The notes: generated by a model from the letters alone, not told the origin. Shown: positions 1 through 11,089, counted from the first letter of the stretch. The stretch: 64,000 nucleotides of DNA from Artocarpus heterophyllus (GCA_025403435.1 CM046327.1:10408218-10472217); one strand, 5' to 3'. Program-made: numbers and translations.

Positions 1-900
1 GCATCTTATTGTTTACCTAACTAAGATGAAATTGTGATCCAAATTTTGTAGACAGACTTCATCAGGGATTAGGGATAATGTTGAGAAGAAGCCAATCAAG
101 AAAATGTTTGGAAGAAACTATTTGGATTCTATCGAACTCAATCTCTAGTGATAGAAAGGCAGTTGTGTATCATTGGAATATGGACTTTCAAGTTCAATTA
201 ACATTTAATATAGATCAACTAATCATATCATATATTAAAACATAGAGGGTAACATACCCAAATAATTAAAAAAACATTTCCTATAGTATATGGTTCCCTT
301 ATGAAATAGATTTCACTCTATTCGGCTAATTGTGAAAATACGGACTTTAATATAAATTTATATAAAAGAAAAATGAGCAACGTAATGTTTCCTCCCATCA
401 AGAACGGGAGGTAATCATATAAAAATTGAAATATCATCGTAATCTATAGCATAAACCTAACCCGAGAAAGAAACAAAAGGGGAAATTGGCAAGAAAAGTA
501 ACAAAGAAAACAAGGCTGCAAGGCGTAAGCAATATACTATTGAATTAACCCACTAAGCTACTAATACCAAAAATAAATAAAAAAAATCACTAATGCTACT
601 AATTGAAATGAAATGTGAAAAAAAAAAGGAAAAGAAAAAGATATACATAGTCCGGCAAATGGCGTAATGCCTATTGGGCAAGCACTGATCATGGGATATA
701 CGTGTTGTTTGATGACCCGTCATTGTTATTAATTATAACTTCTTCTTTTTTTATAGATAAGGGCTTAAATAAGAAAAAAGAAATTTATTAAAAATAGACG
801 AAACAAGTTAAAGTATAACCAAAAGTTTATGGACGTAGAAACAGGTATACACGTAGACTTAGAGAACCTACTTGAGAATCCGTGCTTCGATCAATAGGGC
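1..900. other. AT-rich noncoding stretch
   Basis: No reading frame with recognisable protein character on either strand. The segment is AT-rich with frequent homopolymer runs. I see no terminal repeats, TSDs or RNA gene here. Confidence 0.5.
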
Positions 901-1812
901 AAAAAAATCTCAACCTTAAACGGAGCTATACTCCTACTAACAATGGTCCCAACAACCATAGAGAAGGACCATACCTTTACCCAATCCCGACTTAGGACAC
1001 CACCAAACCAACCAACCAATAGGCGTGGGAAAACCATCCTTTATACCTGACACAACTTGCAACAACACAAAAACAACAGACACAACCCAGGGGACCAGTG
1101 AGGAAACCACTGCTCTTATTACAAGAGACCCAAAATACAAACAAAACGCAAAACGCAAGTCCAAAATGTAGTTTTCATCCCAATCCACTAATCCGAGGTC
1201 CCTTAATGCCAACCACCTAGAAGCCACCACCTCCAAACTCTAGCCACCTACTTGTTAGAGAGCACCTATGGCCTCACTTCGGCCAACCCCTCAGCACCCT
1301 CTTCGGCCAACCCCTCGGCACCCTCTTCGGCCATCCCTATGGTAAGGCTAGAACCGCTGTAGCCCACCCTCATCCGGCGACGCAAACCCAACCCCAACCA
1401 TGGCCAGGTCTCTCAATGCCGGTGCCAGATGGATGACAGCTAAGCCCGCCCAAGCCACCGTGGACCCAAGCAGTTGAACAACCTTCCTTACCCATCTGAC
1501 CTAGCCTAGACCCAGAGGAGATTTGAGTGTCCCACGACCGCCACATGCGACCGCAACCCCTCTCTTCCCAACCCCGAGATTAGATTGACGACGAAGCACA
1601 ACTCCCTCCTGCCTCCACGCTTGACCTCCAACAAGAGCGAAGCTTCTCTCTCCTGGTGGTACAAACCCCAACACGATGAAGATCGGCTGGCGATGACACT
1701 CCAGATGAAGATCAGAGGCCAACAGATTGACAACGTGCCAGCCCATTGGCCTCAACCCCCTCTCTTTAACTTTCTTTTTCTCGTTCTTTCTCTCTATCTA
1801 AAAGTCGCTTAA
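900..1812 (-). other. GC-rich block of unknown origin, possible decayed transposon coding sequence
   Basis: This block is clearly more GC-rich than its surroundings. Two minus-strand frames are open for 84-99 codons (937-1236 and 1501-1755), with stops between them. The translations are rich in Trp, Gly, Val and Leu, but I do not recognise a domain. A 24-bp tandem repeat lies at 1277-1348. The base composition and broken frames suggest a decayed mobile element or host gene fragment; this is inference. Confidence 0.3.
1277..1348. repeat. 24-bp tandem repeat, three units
   Basis: The motif CTTCGGCC recurs at 1277, 1301 and 1325, an exact 24-bp period; the second unit is nearly identical to the first and the third decays. 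Because 24 is a multiple of three, one minus-strand frame reads an 8-residue repeat (AEEGAEGL) after an ATG and before a stop. Confidence 0.75.
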
Positions 1813-3448
1813 TTACACTACTACGAACGCTTTATGTGGTTACTTATTAATTATAACTTTGAGTTTAGTGGACCTCAACTTTTCTTTATTTACACCTTTA
1901 TTCCTATACTTGTAATAAGTTTGTATATAGTCCAACACAAAAATAAAATAATTTGACTTTATTCTCCAAAAAATTGAAAAACTCTCAATTTAAAACAAAA
2001 TCTAATTAATATTCCTAAACATTTAGCAAGATCTTCTCCCGGCTTCGATTGTTTATTAAAATAAGGCCATTATTATTTCTCTTATTTCTTGATTTTTTTT
2101 CACTGGTACACATTATATACAGTCACTTAACAAAAAAATGAAAACAATAATATAATCGATCATACATGATTGTGAAATTTATATATCTGTGCTTTAGATA
2201 GGAATCGATCATACATGATTGTGAGAGGTTTATGATGTTTTATTTACTTTGTTTTTATTTATCTTTCTATTTTGCCTTGTTTGCATTGCTCTTAAAAAAT
2301 AGAACTTTTTGTTTTCTAATATAAATGAGAATTCATGAAATGCTAGATAACCAAAAACGAGTGAAATTAATCTTTTATAAAATAGTAAAAATTGTTGAAA
2401 TTAGTCTTTTATAAAATAGTAAAGATTGGATGACAGAAATGTTCAAACTTTATATTATTTTGTAATTGAAAACTTTTTAAGCACATGTTATAAACTCTAG
2501 CAAATACGTATAATTAAATGTTAGCAAGCACTTTTTTTTTTTAATCAAATTCGTTTGTTCTAGTGAGCAGTTTTAGAGAACGAAAAAAAATTAGAAGAAA
2601 ATGGGATAAAAAACGACAACTATTTTTAATTTTTACTTGAATACTTCTTGTAATTGTTAGCCTCCTGGCCAAAAATCTTAACTTTTTGAGAACATAGTTT
2701 GAATTATAAGTTAGAATCAAAATACTGTAATTAATTTTTATTTTATGCTGTATCAATTGTAATGAATAAATTCCAACTAGGTTTTTTACTCCCTTATCTT
2801 TCTCCTAATATGTAATGATACTTTAATCTTGTCTTTGTCATGGACGAGTAGCGTCACAGTCATATAACAAGTACCAATGATGCATTTGGACTTAGAATTT
2901 CGTAATTTAGTTTCGCATTGTCTTTTTTTGGTTCTTCCAATCGAGCCGTGGTCTCTGTATATTGGTCCCCATGTGTACATGTTACATTATGTGGTTTGGC
3001 AGGTGCTTTGTTTTCGTCGTTAATGAAAGCATGTGCAATCACACAAATTCATGTGCTACGCACGGGTCCTTAATGAAACAGACGTGTGGCACTGTTTACA
3101 TGACCCGTCTAACGTGTGGGTGTTGAGTAATATAATTACATTGGCACCATTGCGTCAACCCTCTGTACGTCGATGGAGTTATTTGAGCTTCGCGTACATA
3201 TGCATGGTAATCAGCGCACCACTATTAGTTGTTTCGCTTTATAATTAGGTCCTTCCGCATGATGAGTGTGGTTGTTAACGGGCTCAAATCATATTAAAAT
3301 AAAAAAGTATGCAAAATATTTAATTCTTAGTAAAAATTTGATGATTAAAAACTAAAAATTATAACAAAAAACTACAATAATTTATTTATTTTTACTACAT
3401 GAGGAATATATTATTATTATTATTATTATTGAGGAGGAAGTCCTCGAT
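1813..3448. other. AT-rich noncoding stretch with short direct repeats and an ATT microsatellite
   Basis: No gene recognised. A 22-bp direct repeat beginning AATCGATCATACATG occurs at 2154-2175 and 2203-2224. A tandem repeat of about 34 bp (core TCTTTTATAAAATAGTAAA) occurs at about 2363-2428. A short ATT microsatellite lies just before the CACTA element, at about 3410-3430. Confidence 0.55.
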
Positions 3449-3619
3449 CACTAGTAGAAATTGTAGAGTATATAACGGTTTAAAACAGTCGTGATATGTT
3501 TTAACGACGGTTAAAAAATCGTCGTGTAATCGTCTGTCGTGGTACCAACAAAACTTTTCACGACGGTTTTTTACTGTCGTGGAATCCTTATTTTAGCGGG
3601 GTTCTAGGATCTTGGGACG

Positions 3620-3835
3620 AGGCTACTACGACGGTTTTCACCAAAAACCGTCGTGAAACGCTAATCTTACATGACAGTTTTCATAAAAACTGTCGTGTAA
3701 GGCATATAATACACGGCGGTTTTCGTAAAAACCATCGTGTAACTTACACGACGGTTTTTACGAAAATCGTCGTGTATTCTATGACTTACACGACGATTCT
3801 GTTTCACGACGGTTTTCATAAAAACCGTTATAAAA
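3620..3835. repeat. Left subterminal palindrome cluster of the CACTA element
   Basis: About five consecutive inverted repeats built on CACGACGGTTTT and its complement lie within some 215 bp. The loops vary (TCACC, TCATA, TCGTA, TACG), unlike the near loop-less TATA centres of the right-hand array. Confidence 0.8.
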
Positions 3836-4445
3836 AAGTTAGTCTGAAGTGAAAAAAAAATAACCAAAATTTTTGGTTTCCCATAATATGAATAGTCCTA
3901 TATTTTCACCATTAATACAATACCATGACTTCATAATCACATAATTACATTGAACTATAAAATTTTTACAAAATCATATATATATATATATATTTACAAT
4001 GTAAAGTCATGTACTCTTTTTATGCTTGCACAAGAGTTGATAGATTTTTAGTATCTAAGTCCATGTCTTTATGTGTGAGGTAAAGAAACGATAATAAAAA
4101 TAAATAGAATTAACAAAAATATTGAAAATAAAACTAATGAACTAAAACACAAATACAAACACAAACACATAGTCATAAAAGCTTTTCATCAAACATGTGG
4201 TGGGCATCACAATAATACTTAGGCATCATAAACACAAAAAAGTAACCTATTCTCGTGTCAAAATGCTAAATGTTGTTCAAAGTTCTTTCAAACACCAAAT
4301 ACAAGTAACATATACTAAATGGAAAATAACAAAGTAATGTAAGTAATATTAAAACTAAAGCTAAAGCTAAATAACAGTAAAATAACCAAATAATACTAAG
4401 TTTAGAACTAACTATAACCCTAAAACTAAAACTAAAACTAATGGT

Positions 4446-4750
4446 TTGAAACTTACCAACAGTGGTGGAGTCAGAAGAACGTCAAGAGAGGAGTCAAACG
4501 ACAACGGAGTCGATGGAATGTCAAGGGACGAGGACGAATGGCAACAAACGGCGCCAAGTTTGTTAGGGGTTGGGTCGAATGATGGTGGGGTCGTGGAGAG
4601 AGTGACAAAAGAATGTCAAAGTCCATGGAACGTCATGGGTGGCTGGCTTGGTCGGTGGCTGGGCCGTGGGGGGAGGAGTTAGAGAGAGAAAGGGGAGAGA
4701 GAAACGGGTTTAAGAGTTAGAGAGGGTTTGAGTTGGAGAAATTTTAAATA
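4446..4750 (-). other. Possible 5' UTR and first-exon relic of a CACTA transposase gene
   Basis: On the minus strand a CT-rich leader (about 4680-4740) is followed by an ATG near 4637 with an early stop, and further on by a consensus splice donor (GTAAGT, complement of 4451-4456). This arrangement could be the deleted remains of an internal gene promoter and first exon. No transposase domain is visible. Function is inferred from position and splice consensus only. Confidence 0.25.
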
Positions 4751-4821
4751 AATAGGGAAAGTCATGGCATTGGCGCGTGCTTAAATTTGGGCGGGGAATT
4801 AAAAATTTTGAATATGCGGAA

Positions 4822-6440
4822 CCTTTCACGATAGTTTTTTAAAAAACCGTCGTGAAAGATCCATATTTGAAATTTTTAGTCCCCCGCTCAAATTTACCTT
4901 TCACGACGGTTTTTATAAAAACTGTCGTGAAAGGTCCCATATTTAAAATTTTTAGTCCCCCACCCAAATTTAAGCACGCGCCAAGATGCGGAACCTTTCA
5001 CGACGGTTTTTATAGAAACGGTTTTGAAAGGTCCCACATTCGAAATTTTTAGTCCCCCACCCAAATTTAAGCATGTGCCAAGATGCAGAACCTTTCATGA
5101 CGGTTTTTATAAAAATCGTCGTGAAAGGTCCCATATTGAAATTTTTAGTCCTTCGTCCAAATTTATCTTTCACGTCGGGGTTTATAAAAACCATCATGAA
5201 AAGTCCCATATTCGAATTTTTTAGTCCCCGTCCAAATTTAAGTATGCGTCAAGATGCGAAACCTTTCACGACGGTTTTTATAAGGTCCCATTATTCGAAA
5301 TTTTAAGTCTCCCTCCCAAATTTACCTTTCACAACGGTTTTTATAAAACCGTCGTAAAAAGTCTCATATTCAAAATTTTTACTCTCCTGTCCAAATTTAA
5401 GCACGCGCCAAGATGCGGAACCTTTCACGATGGTTTTTAAAAACCGTCGTGAAATGTCCCATATTCAAAATTTTTAGTCCCCCGCCCAAATTTAAGCACG
5501 CGTCAAGATGTGGAACCTTTTACGATGGTTTTTATAAAAACTGTCGTGAAATGTCCCATATTTGACACTTTTAATCCTCCGCCCAAATTTACCTTGCACG
5601 ACAACTTTTACAAAAACCATCGTGAAAAGTTTCATATTCGAATTTTTTGGTCCCCCGCCCAAATTTAAGTATGTGCTAAGATGCGGAACCTTTCACAATG
5701 GTTTTTATAAAAACCGTTGTGAAAGGTCCCATATTCGAAATTTTTAGTCCCCCACACAAATTTACCTTTCACGACGGTTTTTACAGTTTTTATAAAAACC
5801 ATCGTGAAAGGTAAATTTGGGCAGGGGGCTAAAAATTTAGAATATGGGACCTTTCACGATGGTTTTTATAAAAACCGTCGTGAAAAACCGTCGTGAAAGG
5901 TCTCATATTTAAAATTTTTATTCCCCTGCCCAAATTTAAGCACTTGCCAAGATGCAAAACCTTTCATGACGGTCTTTATAAAAACGGTCGTGAAAGTTAC
6001 CTATATTCAAAATTTTTAGTACACGGAACCTTTCACGATGGTTTTTATAAAATCCGTCGTGAAAGGTCCGATATTTGAAATTTTTAGTTCTCCGTCCAAA
6101 TTTACCTTTCAGAATAGTTTTTATAAAAACCATCGTGAAAAGCCCCATATTCAAAATTTTTAGTCCCTCGTCCAAATTTAAGCACGCGCCAAGATGCAGA
6201 ACCTTTCACTATAGTTTTTGTAAAAAACTGTCGTAGTAAGTATAATATCAAGATTCTAGTAGTGAGCTATCACGATAGTTTTTTAAAACACTATCGTAGT
6301 AAGTATAAGCTACCACGACGGTTTTTTAAAAAACCGTCGTGGTAGCTCCCACACTTATCACGACGGTTTTCATGTTCGCAGGTGTAACTCGTCATGTTTT
6401 TTTCACCTTATCACGACGGTTTTTGAGAAACGGTCGTTAA
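4822..6440. repeat. Palindrome array in the right half of the CACTA element
   Basis: Roughly twenty inverted repeats follow one another, each with a half-site CACGACGGTTTTTA facing its complement. The best pairs make a 28-bp near-perfect palindrome. Spacers carry a conserved box ending in TTTTTAGTCCCCC then CCCAAATTTA. Unit spacing falls into two classes, about 76 and about 96 bp; the longer one has an extra stretch containing AAGCACGCGCCAAGATGCGG. Some copies are damaged by C-to-T changes in the ACGACGG core. Confidence 0.9.
6252..6264 (-). other. Second CACTA-like terminus inside the element
   Basis: Read on the minus strand this is CACTACTAGAATC, a good CACTA terminal motif, about 210 bp inside the true right end. 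The three bases beyond it (AGC) do not match the left GAT, so it is not the end used in the last insertion. Confidence 0.5.
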
Positions 6441-6589
6441 ATAAAGGTCGTATAATCTCGAATTTGTTGTAGTGGATAATGCTTTAGTTCCAAAGAAGCG
6501 CGCAAGTAGAGCGTACATGTTCACCTAAATGACCAAACCTTAATGTATTAGCACTAGGCCTAGGTTGTTTAAACTCATTACACGTCCAG

Positions 6590-7578
6590 GTGAAGTTTTG
6601 GAAGATATGCATGTGGCGGACCTAATAAGTTTTGGAGTATGGGATGAAGAGGCTCTTGAAGATTGGCTGTGGCCGGTGGATGTTGGTCTGATCCATTCTA
6701 TGCCCCTTCCGCAAGCTGAACGATGTGCTAATGTGGCATTATGATGAGAAGGGCTTGTGTTCCATTCAGTTTCGATATAAACTAGAGATGGAGATTCGGA
6801 GGGAGGGCTCTAGTTCAGAGATAGGAGGGGACTATCTGCTGGAGGAAATTATGGCAACTTAATATCCGCAGTAAGATGAAAGTTCATACGTGGAAAGCAC
6901 TTAATGATTGTCTTCCATCCTATTTCAATCTTGCGTCACGTGGGATTAAATTGGAGAAGTGGTGTCCACGTTGTAAGGAATTTGAGAAGAGTACTGGCGA
7001 TTCATTATGGCCTTGCATGTGAGCTTTGTTGGCTTGGCAGAGGAGTGCCGTTTGGCATATATTAAAGGATAGTAAGCATGGGACTTTTAATAGTCTATGT
7101 TTGCTTATGGTTCAGCGGGGAATTAAGGAGGATTTAGAAATGTTTTGCATGCTCTCAAGAAGCATATGGTTGGGTCGTAATAAAGAAGTTTTTGAGGGGG
7201 CTACCGTGAACTATAGGAATATCTTGAGCAAGTTGGACTTAGGGATTGTCAGAGCTGCAATGCAATTAATGGGCGGGAGGAAAGGACGGACGTCAGGGTT
7301 GTGGCAAGCTGTTTGAAGGCCCCTCTGAGGAATGTTGTCAAGGTTAATGCGGATGCGACGGTTAAGGATTTCCTCGATTATATGGGTATTGGAGTGATGA
7401 TAAGGGAAAGTCGAGGTATAGTGGTGGCGGCTGCAACAAATAAGGTGATTGGAAATTCTCTCCCCATGTTGCTGAATGCCTCGCAGCAAAGGTTGGTGTG
7501 AATTGCAAGGCAATGTGGTTTTCTAATTGGCTTCTTCAACTTGATGCGCTGAATTTCGAACGAGCTACCAAGATAGCT
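6590..7578 (+). pseudogene. LINE (non-LTR retrotransposon) 3' coding relic: zf-RVT and RNase H domains
   Basis: In broken plus-strand frames the order matches the C-terminus of plant LINE ORF2 proteins. About 6610-6700 reads VADLISFGVWDEEAL. Next comes a segment with MWHYDEKG (about 6720-6765), then a reverse-transcriptase zinc-binding domain at about 6840-7020 (LW-N-IRSKMKVHTWKAL, then CPRC). An RNase H domain follows at about 7300-7578 (VKVNADAT with the first catalytic Asp, then AECLAAK with the Glu, then LDALNF). There is an in-frame stop at 7019-7021 and a frameshift near 7470. The reverse transcriptase core is missing upstream. The solo LTR at 7579 cuts the RNase H domain. Confidence 0.75.
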
Positions 7579-8032
7579 TGTTAGAGTATAGTGACCTGAA
7601 TTCAGTTTAGCCTGAACCGAAAAGCTCGCGGTGCAACAATTGTAGTAAAAGAACAAATATAAGATTTTTCATGACAACTGTGGTAGCAGTGGAGGAATCG
7701 AGCCAATAAGCCTAATCCTGTATCCTACCACTGATCTCACTGGGGAGCCCCTGCTGTATGAACTTTTGCGTTTTGAGCCATTTAGTTTATGTTTTGAGCC
7801 CATTAGGTTATATCATATATTAGGGTTTTATTTATACATATATATATATATGAAGTATTGCATTAGGGTTTGGAATTATTGTTTTTAATCTCCTGAATCA
7901 GTGTTGTCTTGTAATCTTTTCGAGTTTAATGATTTTTGTTCTTCTCTACTTATGGTTTTTTCCTGTCTTGAGGTTCCATGTAAATCTGTGTGTGTTCTTA
8001 TTCTTTATTTCTATTGTACTATTTTCGTAACA
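7579..8032. mobile_element. Solo LTR, 454 bp, inserted in the LINE relic
   Basis: It begins TGTTAGAGTATAG and ends TTTTCGTAACA, with TG...CA ends and TGTTA/TAACA terminal inverted repeats. The flanks are TAGCT (7574-7578) and TAGTT (8033-8037), a 5-bp TSD with one mismatch. The related sequence at about 9067-9090 has a single TAGTT and no insert, which confirms the boundaries. No internal retrotransposon sequence remains, so this is the product of LTR-LTR recombination. Orientation is not certain. Confidence 0.85.
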
Positions 8033-8668
8033 TAGTTCAAGTCGAGGCTCAATAGCAAATGTCATTGACAACATAAAGGATAGTATTAGGAGTGCTAGGA
8101 GCGGCCTCATTGCTAGTTATGCTTTATATTGTTCTGTTCATATAGCATTGAATGCTTGCATTCCTCACTTTATTAGTCCTTATGTATTAAGGACATTGCA
8201 AATTTTTAATGAGATTCACTTTAACCTTCAAAAATAAAATGTGTTCGCACTCCATGAGAACAAAACAAATCTCGTTCTTAAAATCCATTTTATTCATAAG
8301 TTAGAATAGAGAATGTGAATAAAAAATCAATTTTTTCTAAAGAAAAACTTACACAAACAAAATATTCAAATTGTGATTAAACCTGTAAAACAATCAGGCT
8401 CAAACTAATAGACCTTTCTCTTTTTTAATTATATTTGAAAAAAATTTTAAACATCAGGGCAATAAAGATAGTTAATATAAAGTTATATTTAGATTCATGA
8501 CTTGTAATGATTTAGGGTCCGTTTGGTTCGAGTATTTGAGTAGAGTATTTGAATGAAGATTTAAATTTTTGTGAGAGAAAATACTGTAGCAAAATGATTC
8601 AAACCTTGATTTAAATATTCAAATAAACATACCCTTATTTTATGAGCGCGAGAGGTTTTGTTTGATTC
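8033..8668 (+). repeat. LINE-tail duplicate, copy 1 (contains a MITE)
   Basis: From TTCAAGTCGAGG onward this matches 9078-9592 in order, including the landmarks TTAGTCCTTATGTATTAAGGA and TGTGATT before the 8515 MITE. It is the continuation of the LINE RNase H end and 3' tail after the solo LTR. Confidence 0.85.
8515..8634. mobile_element. Tourist-like (PIF/Harbinger) MITE, 120 bp
   Basis: It starts GGGTCCGTTTGG and ends CATACCC. It is flanked by TTA at 8512-8514 and TTA at 8635-8637, the 3-bp TSD typical of PIF/Harbinger elements. The sister copy near 9555-9570 runs straight through the site with the same flanking length and no insert. The inverted termini are imperfect inside the first dozen bases. 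Confidence 0.8.
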
Positions 8669-8955
8669 TTGTTTCATCTAGATTTCACAGGGCTTGTCAT
8701 TTAAACTCATAGTTAGGCTAGACTTATGCTAATTCATGACTAAAAAAAAATTGTTTTTAATGACAGTTCAAAGCGTCTTGAAATTGAGCATTGAAAGTCT
8801 TTTTTTTTTTTTTTCAAATATGCATGTAAGTGTTGATACAGTACTAAAGATGGCACTTTAATGTTCCTATAAAAACTTGAAAGTATCACATGAGACGATT
8901 TTTGCAAAAAAGTTCTTGACCTTTTTTTAGTTTTTTAGAGTGGCCTATTCCATGT

Positions 8956-9000
8956 TGTTAACAAGGGCTGAGCAAAGCGTCAAAAAGAAAAGCTGACACT
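8956..9000. repeat. Short fragment of the copia LTR end found again at 9839
   Basis: TGTTAACAAGGGCTGAGCA here parallels TGTTAACAATAGCTGAGCA at 9839, followed in both by an A/G-rich AAAAGAAAAG. It is probably a broken LTR end of the same family. Confidence 0.4.
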
Positions 9001-9036
9001 ACAAGCGGGACGTTAGATGACGTTCGCGAATCATTG

Positions 9037-9592
9037 TCTTAAACTTGATGCGCTAAATGTGGTACAAACTATCCAAGATAGTTCAAGTTGAGGCCCAAGA
9101 GCAAATGTCGTTAGCAACATAAAGAATAGTCTTAGGAATGCTAGGAGTGGCCTTATTGCTGGTTATGCTTTATCTTATTCTCTTAACATAGCGTGGAATG
9201 CTTATATTCCCCGCTTTATTAGTCCTTATGTATTAAGGATATTGCAAATATTTAACAAGATTTCACTTTAACCTTCAAAAATAAAATGTGTCAGCAGCCC
9301 ATAAGAACAAAACAAACCTCATTCTTAAAACCCATCTTAGTTATAAGTTAGAATAGAGAGTGTGAATAAAAAATCAATTTTTTTCAAAAAAAACTAACAC
9401 TAACAAAATATTCAAATTGTGATTGAACCTATAAAACAAGCAGAGCTCAAATTAATAAACCTTTCTCTCTTTTTTATTATATATGAAGAAATTTTTTTAA
9501 ACATCAGGACAATAAAAATAGCTAGTATAAAGTTCTATTTAGTTTTATGACTTGTAATGATTAATTCTATGAGCACGAGAGGTTTTCTTTGG
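9037..9592 (+). repeat. LINE-tail duplicate, copy 2 (no inserts)
   Basis: A second copy of the LINE RNase H end (CTTGATGCGCTAAATG, the LDALN motif) and 3' tail. It lacks the solo LTR and the MITE and so shows the pre-insertion state of both sites. Similarity ends near GAGGTTTTCTTTGG. Confidence 0.85.
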
Positions 9593-9604
9593 TAGAATCT
9601 CAAA

Positions 9605-9838
9605 GTCAACAGATACATACCTCTACAATCCATAACCACAAATCGCATCAATCATTTGTTGCTTCCAAATTAGGAAAATTTTACTATCCAATTTGGTAGA
9701 GAGAGATTGCGAAAAGCTAATCAGATCGAATTGTGATCCCAGAGAAGAAAAAATTCGAAGAAGAGGTATGCCCCAAATTCTATGCCACATGAACGCTTTG
9801 AGTCTCCATTCCATTGAAGAGACAGAAGCTCTGATACC
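9605..9838 (-). pseudogene. Ty1/copia gag start, leader and primer-binding site
   Basis: The minus-strand frame at 9623-9814 reads a copia gag N-terminus (LDSKIFLIWKQQMIDAI, then GYGL). Upstream on the same strand, GGTATCAGAGC (complement of about 9825-9835) is the initiator-Met tRNA primer-binding site, directly beyond an LTR end (TTAACA). The frame breaks off at the left, so only the 5' part of the element survives. Confidence 0.75.
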
Positions 9839-10040
9839 GTGTTAACAATAGCTGAGCAGTGAATTGAAAAGAAAAGTTGAAGAATCCTCAAGAGAGAAAA
9901 TGAGAAAAAGTAACGGAAAAGCTATGTTTCTATTATTAAGCTTAGAATGCCTAAAATCTGTTATGTACAGTAACTATTTGACTTAAATACACAATCCTCA
10001 CAATGATAAAAACGTGACTAACCACTAACTATTAACTACC
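9839..10040 (-). mobile_element. Partial copia 5' LTR adjoining the primer-binding site
   Basis: The sequence starting TGTTAACAATAGC abuts the primer-binding site, so it is the inner end of the 5' LTR of a minus-strand element. The outer boundary is uncertain; it may lie near 10035 in the CTAACTACCA region. No TSD could be established. Confidence 0.5.
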
Positions 10041-10369
10041 ATTATGACCCTAGTTAAGATAGTAATGATTTTTTTCTTGAAATATTAACGAAAAAGCTCT
10101 ATTCACTAGAGTCCAAAATTTTAACAAAAGGAGATTTTTAGTAATATTTTATAAATCTAAAGGATGCTTAATATTATATTTTGAAGATTGAGGACATATT
10201 CTTACAAGGATTATACATAATTGAGGGGGAATTTTTATAATTAATCTTAAAAAAGTGTCAACTAGTTAAATTTATAAAGTCACCTAAATATAAAGTCTGG
10301 GTGAAAGAAGCTAAGCAAGCGAAATAAGTTGCTTTGTTTAATCCACTTAACATTTAAGAAAGTTGAGAT

Positions 10370-10665
10370 CATAAGCTACTTTATATAGAAAATTAAATAA
10401 GAAAATAAAAGATAGAGTAAGAGAATAAAGAAATTTAACAATATGTCTATATCCATAGATTAGAAGCAAATAGAGGGTATTCACTAGTAAGGAGCATTAT
10501 AAGTAGGTTGTATATAAATACTTAGAAATCACATTAATGAGTAAGTTACTCAAAATTAAAATCAAGACATTTTTTTATATAAAAATAAATACAAATAGAG
10601 TCAAAAGTATTAATAAAAATACTTTCTTAAATATTCCCCCAAAAGATGGAGTTTCCATAGAAAAT
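10370..10665. repeat. Direct repeat, copy 1 (possible short retroelement terminus)
   Basis: Matches 11090-11330 in order: ATAGAAAATTAAA, AAATAAAAGATAG, CAATATGTCTA, AATGAGTAAGTTA, AAAATCAAGACATTTT and TATTAATAAAAATACTTTC. The two copies are about 700 bp apart. Confidence 0.65.
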
Positions 10666-10849
10666 TTTAAGATTGCAAGTTTTTTATTTTGCTTTTTTTT
10701 TAAAAGAAAAATAAAGACTTAAGGATATAGTTGCATACAGATGACAATCATTAAGGGTGCAACGTCTTTAGTAAGGGATGCCAATTATCGAGGGTGCAAG
10801 GGGCACATAGAATGGGTGCAAAGGTGCAAAGTAGGGCACAAAGGAGATG

Positions 10850-11035
10850 TAGAAGAACATCTTTAGGATTGGAGGCACGTGGCCTAAAGTTTTAGAGACG
10901 CACAGCCTTAGGAAAGGTTGGTACACAACCTAAAGTTTGGAGGCTCTTGGCCTAGGGATAAGAGGCATACGCCTTAAAGCTTTGCAAGCTCTTCGCCTAG
11001 GATATAAAGGCTCATGGCCTTGATAAAAAATAAAT
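10850..11035. repeat. Degenerate minisatellite between the direct repeats
   Basis: Variants of GGCCTA and GCCTTA recur about every 30 bp (GTGGCCTAAAG, ACAGCCTTAGG, TTGGCCTAGGG, TACGCCTTAAAG, TTCGCCTAGG). The consensus is loose and no coding frame spans it. Confidence 0.5.
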
Positions 11036-11089
11036 AAATAGAGGCTTCAATGGTGGAGGATCAGGGACTCGTTACAGTTTGGACTTCCG

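Larger units (their letters stand above)
3449..6474. mobile_element. Non-autonomous CACTA (En/Spm-type) transposon, 3.0 kb, complete
   Basis: The left end reads CACTAGTAGAAATT and the right end, on the minus strand, reads CACTACAACAAATT. The flanking triplets are GAT at 3446-3448 and GAT at 6475-6477, the 3-bp TSD expected of CACTA transposases. The interior has no TNP2-like transposase frame, so the element must have relied on an enzyme supplied in trans. Instead, both subterminal zones are packed with inverted copies of CACGACGGTTTT / AAAACCGTCGTG, a motif type that also occurs next to the termini of other plant CACTA elements. The middle (about 3870-4750) is unique sequence that may be the remnant of an ancestral transposase gene start. 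Confidence 0.9.

Noticed and set aside
4852..6175. Series of short frames with repeated TTVFIKTVVKG-like peptides
   Set aside because: They are simply the palindrome array translated; frames appear on both strands and are broken irregularly.
3480..6450. CRISPR-like array because of regular repeats and spacers
   Set aside because: The spacers are themselves repeated, the repeats are palindromic and variable, the genome is a plant, and CACTA ends with a TSD explain the structure.
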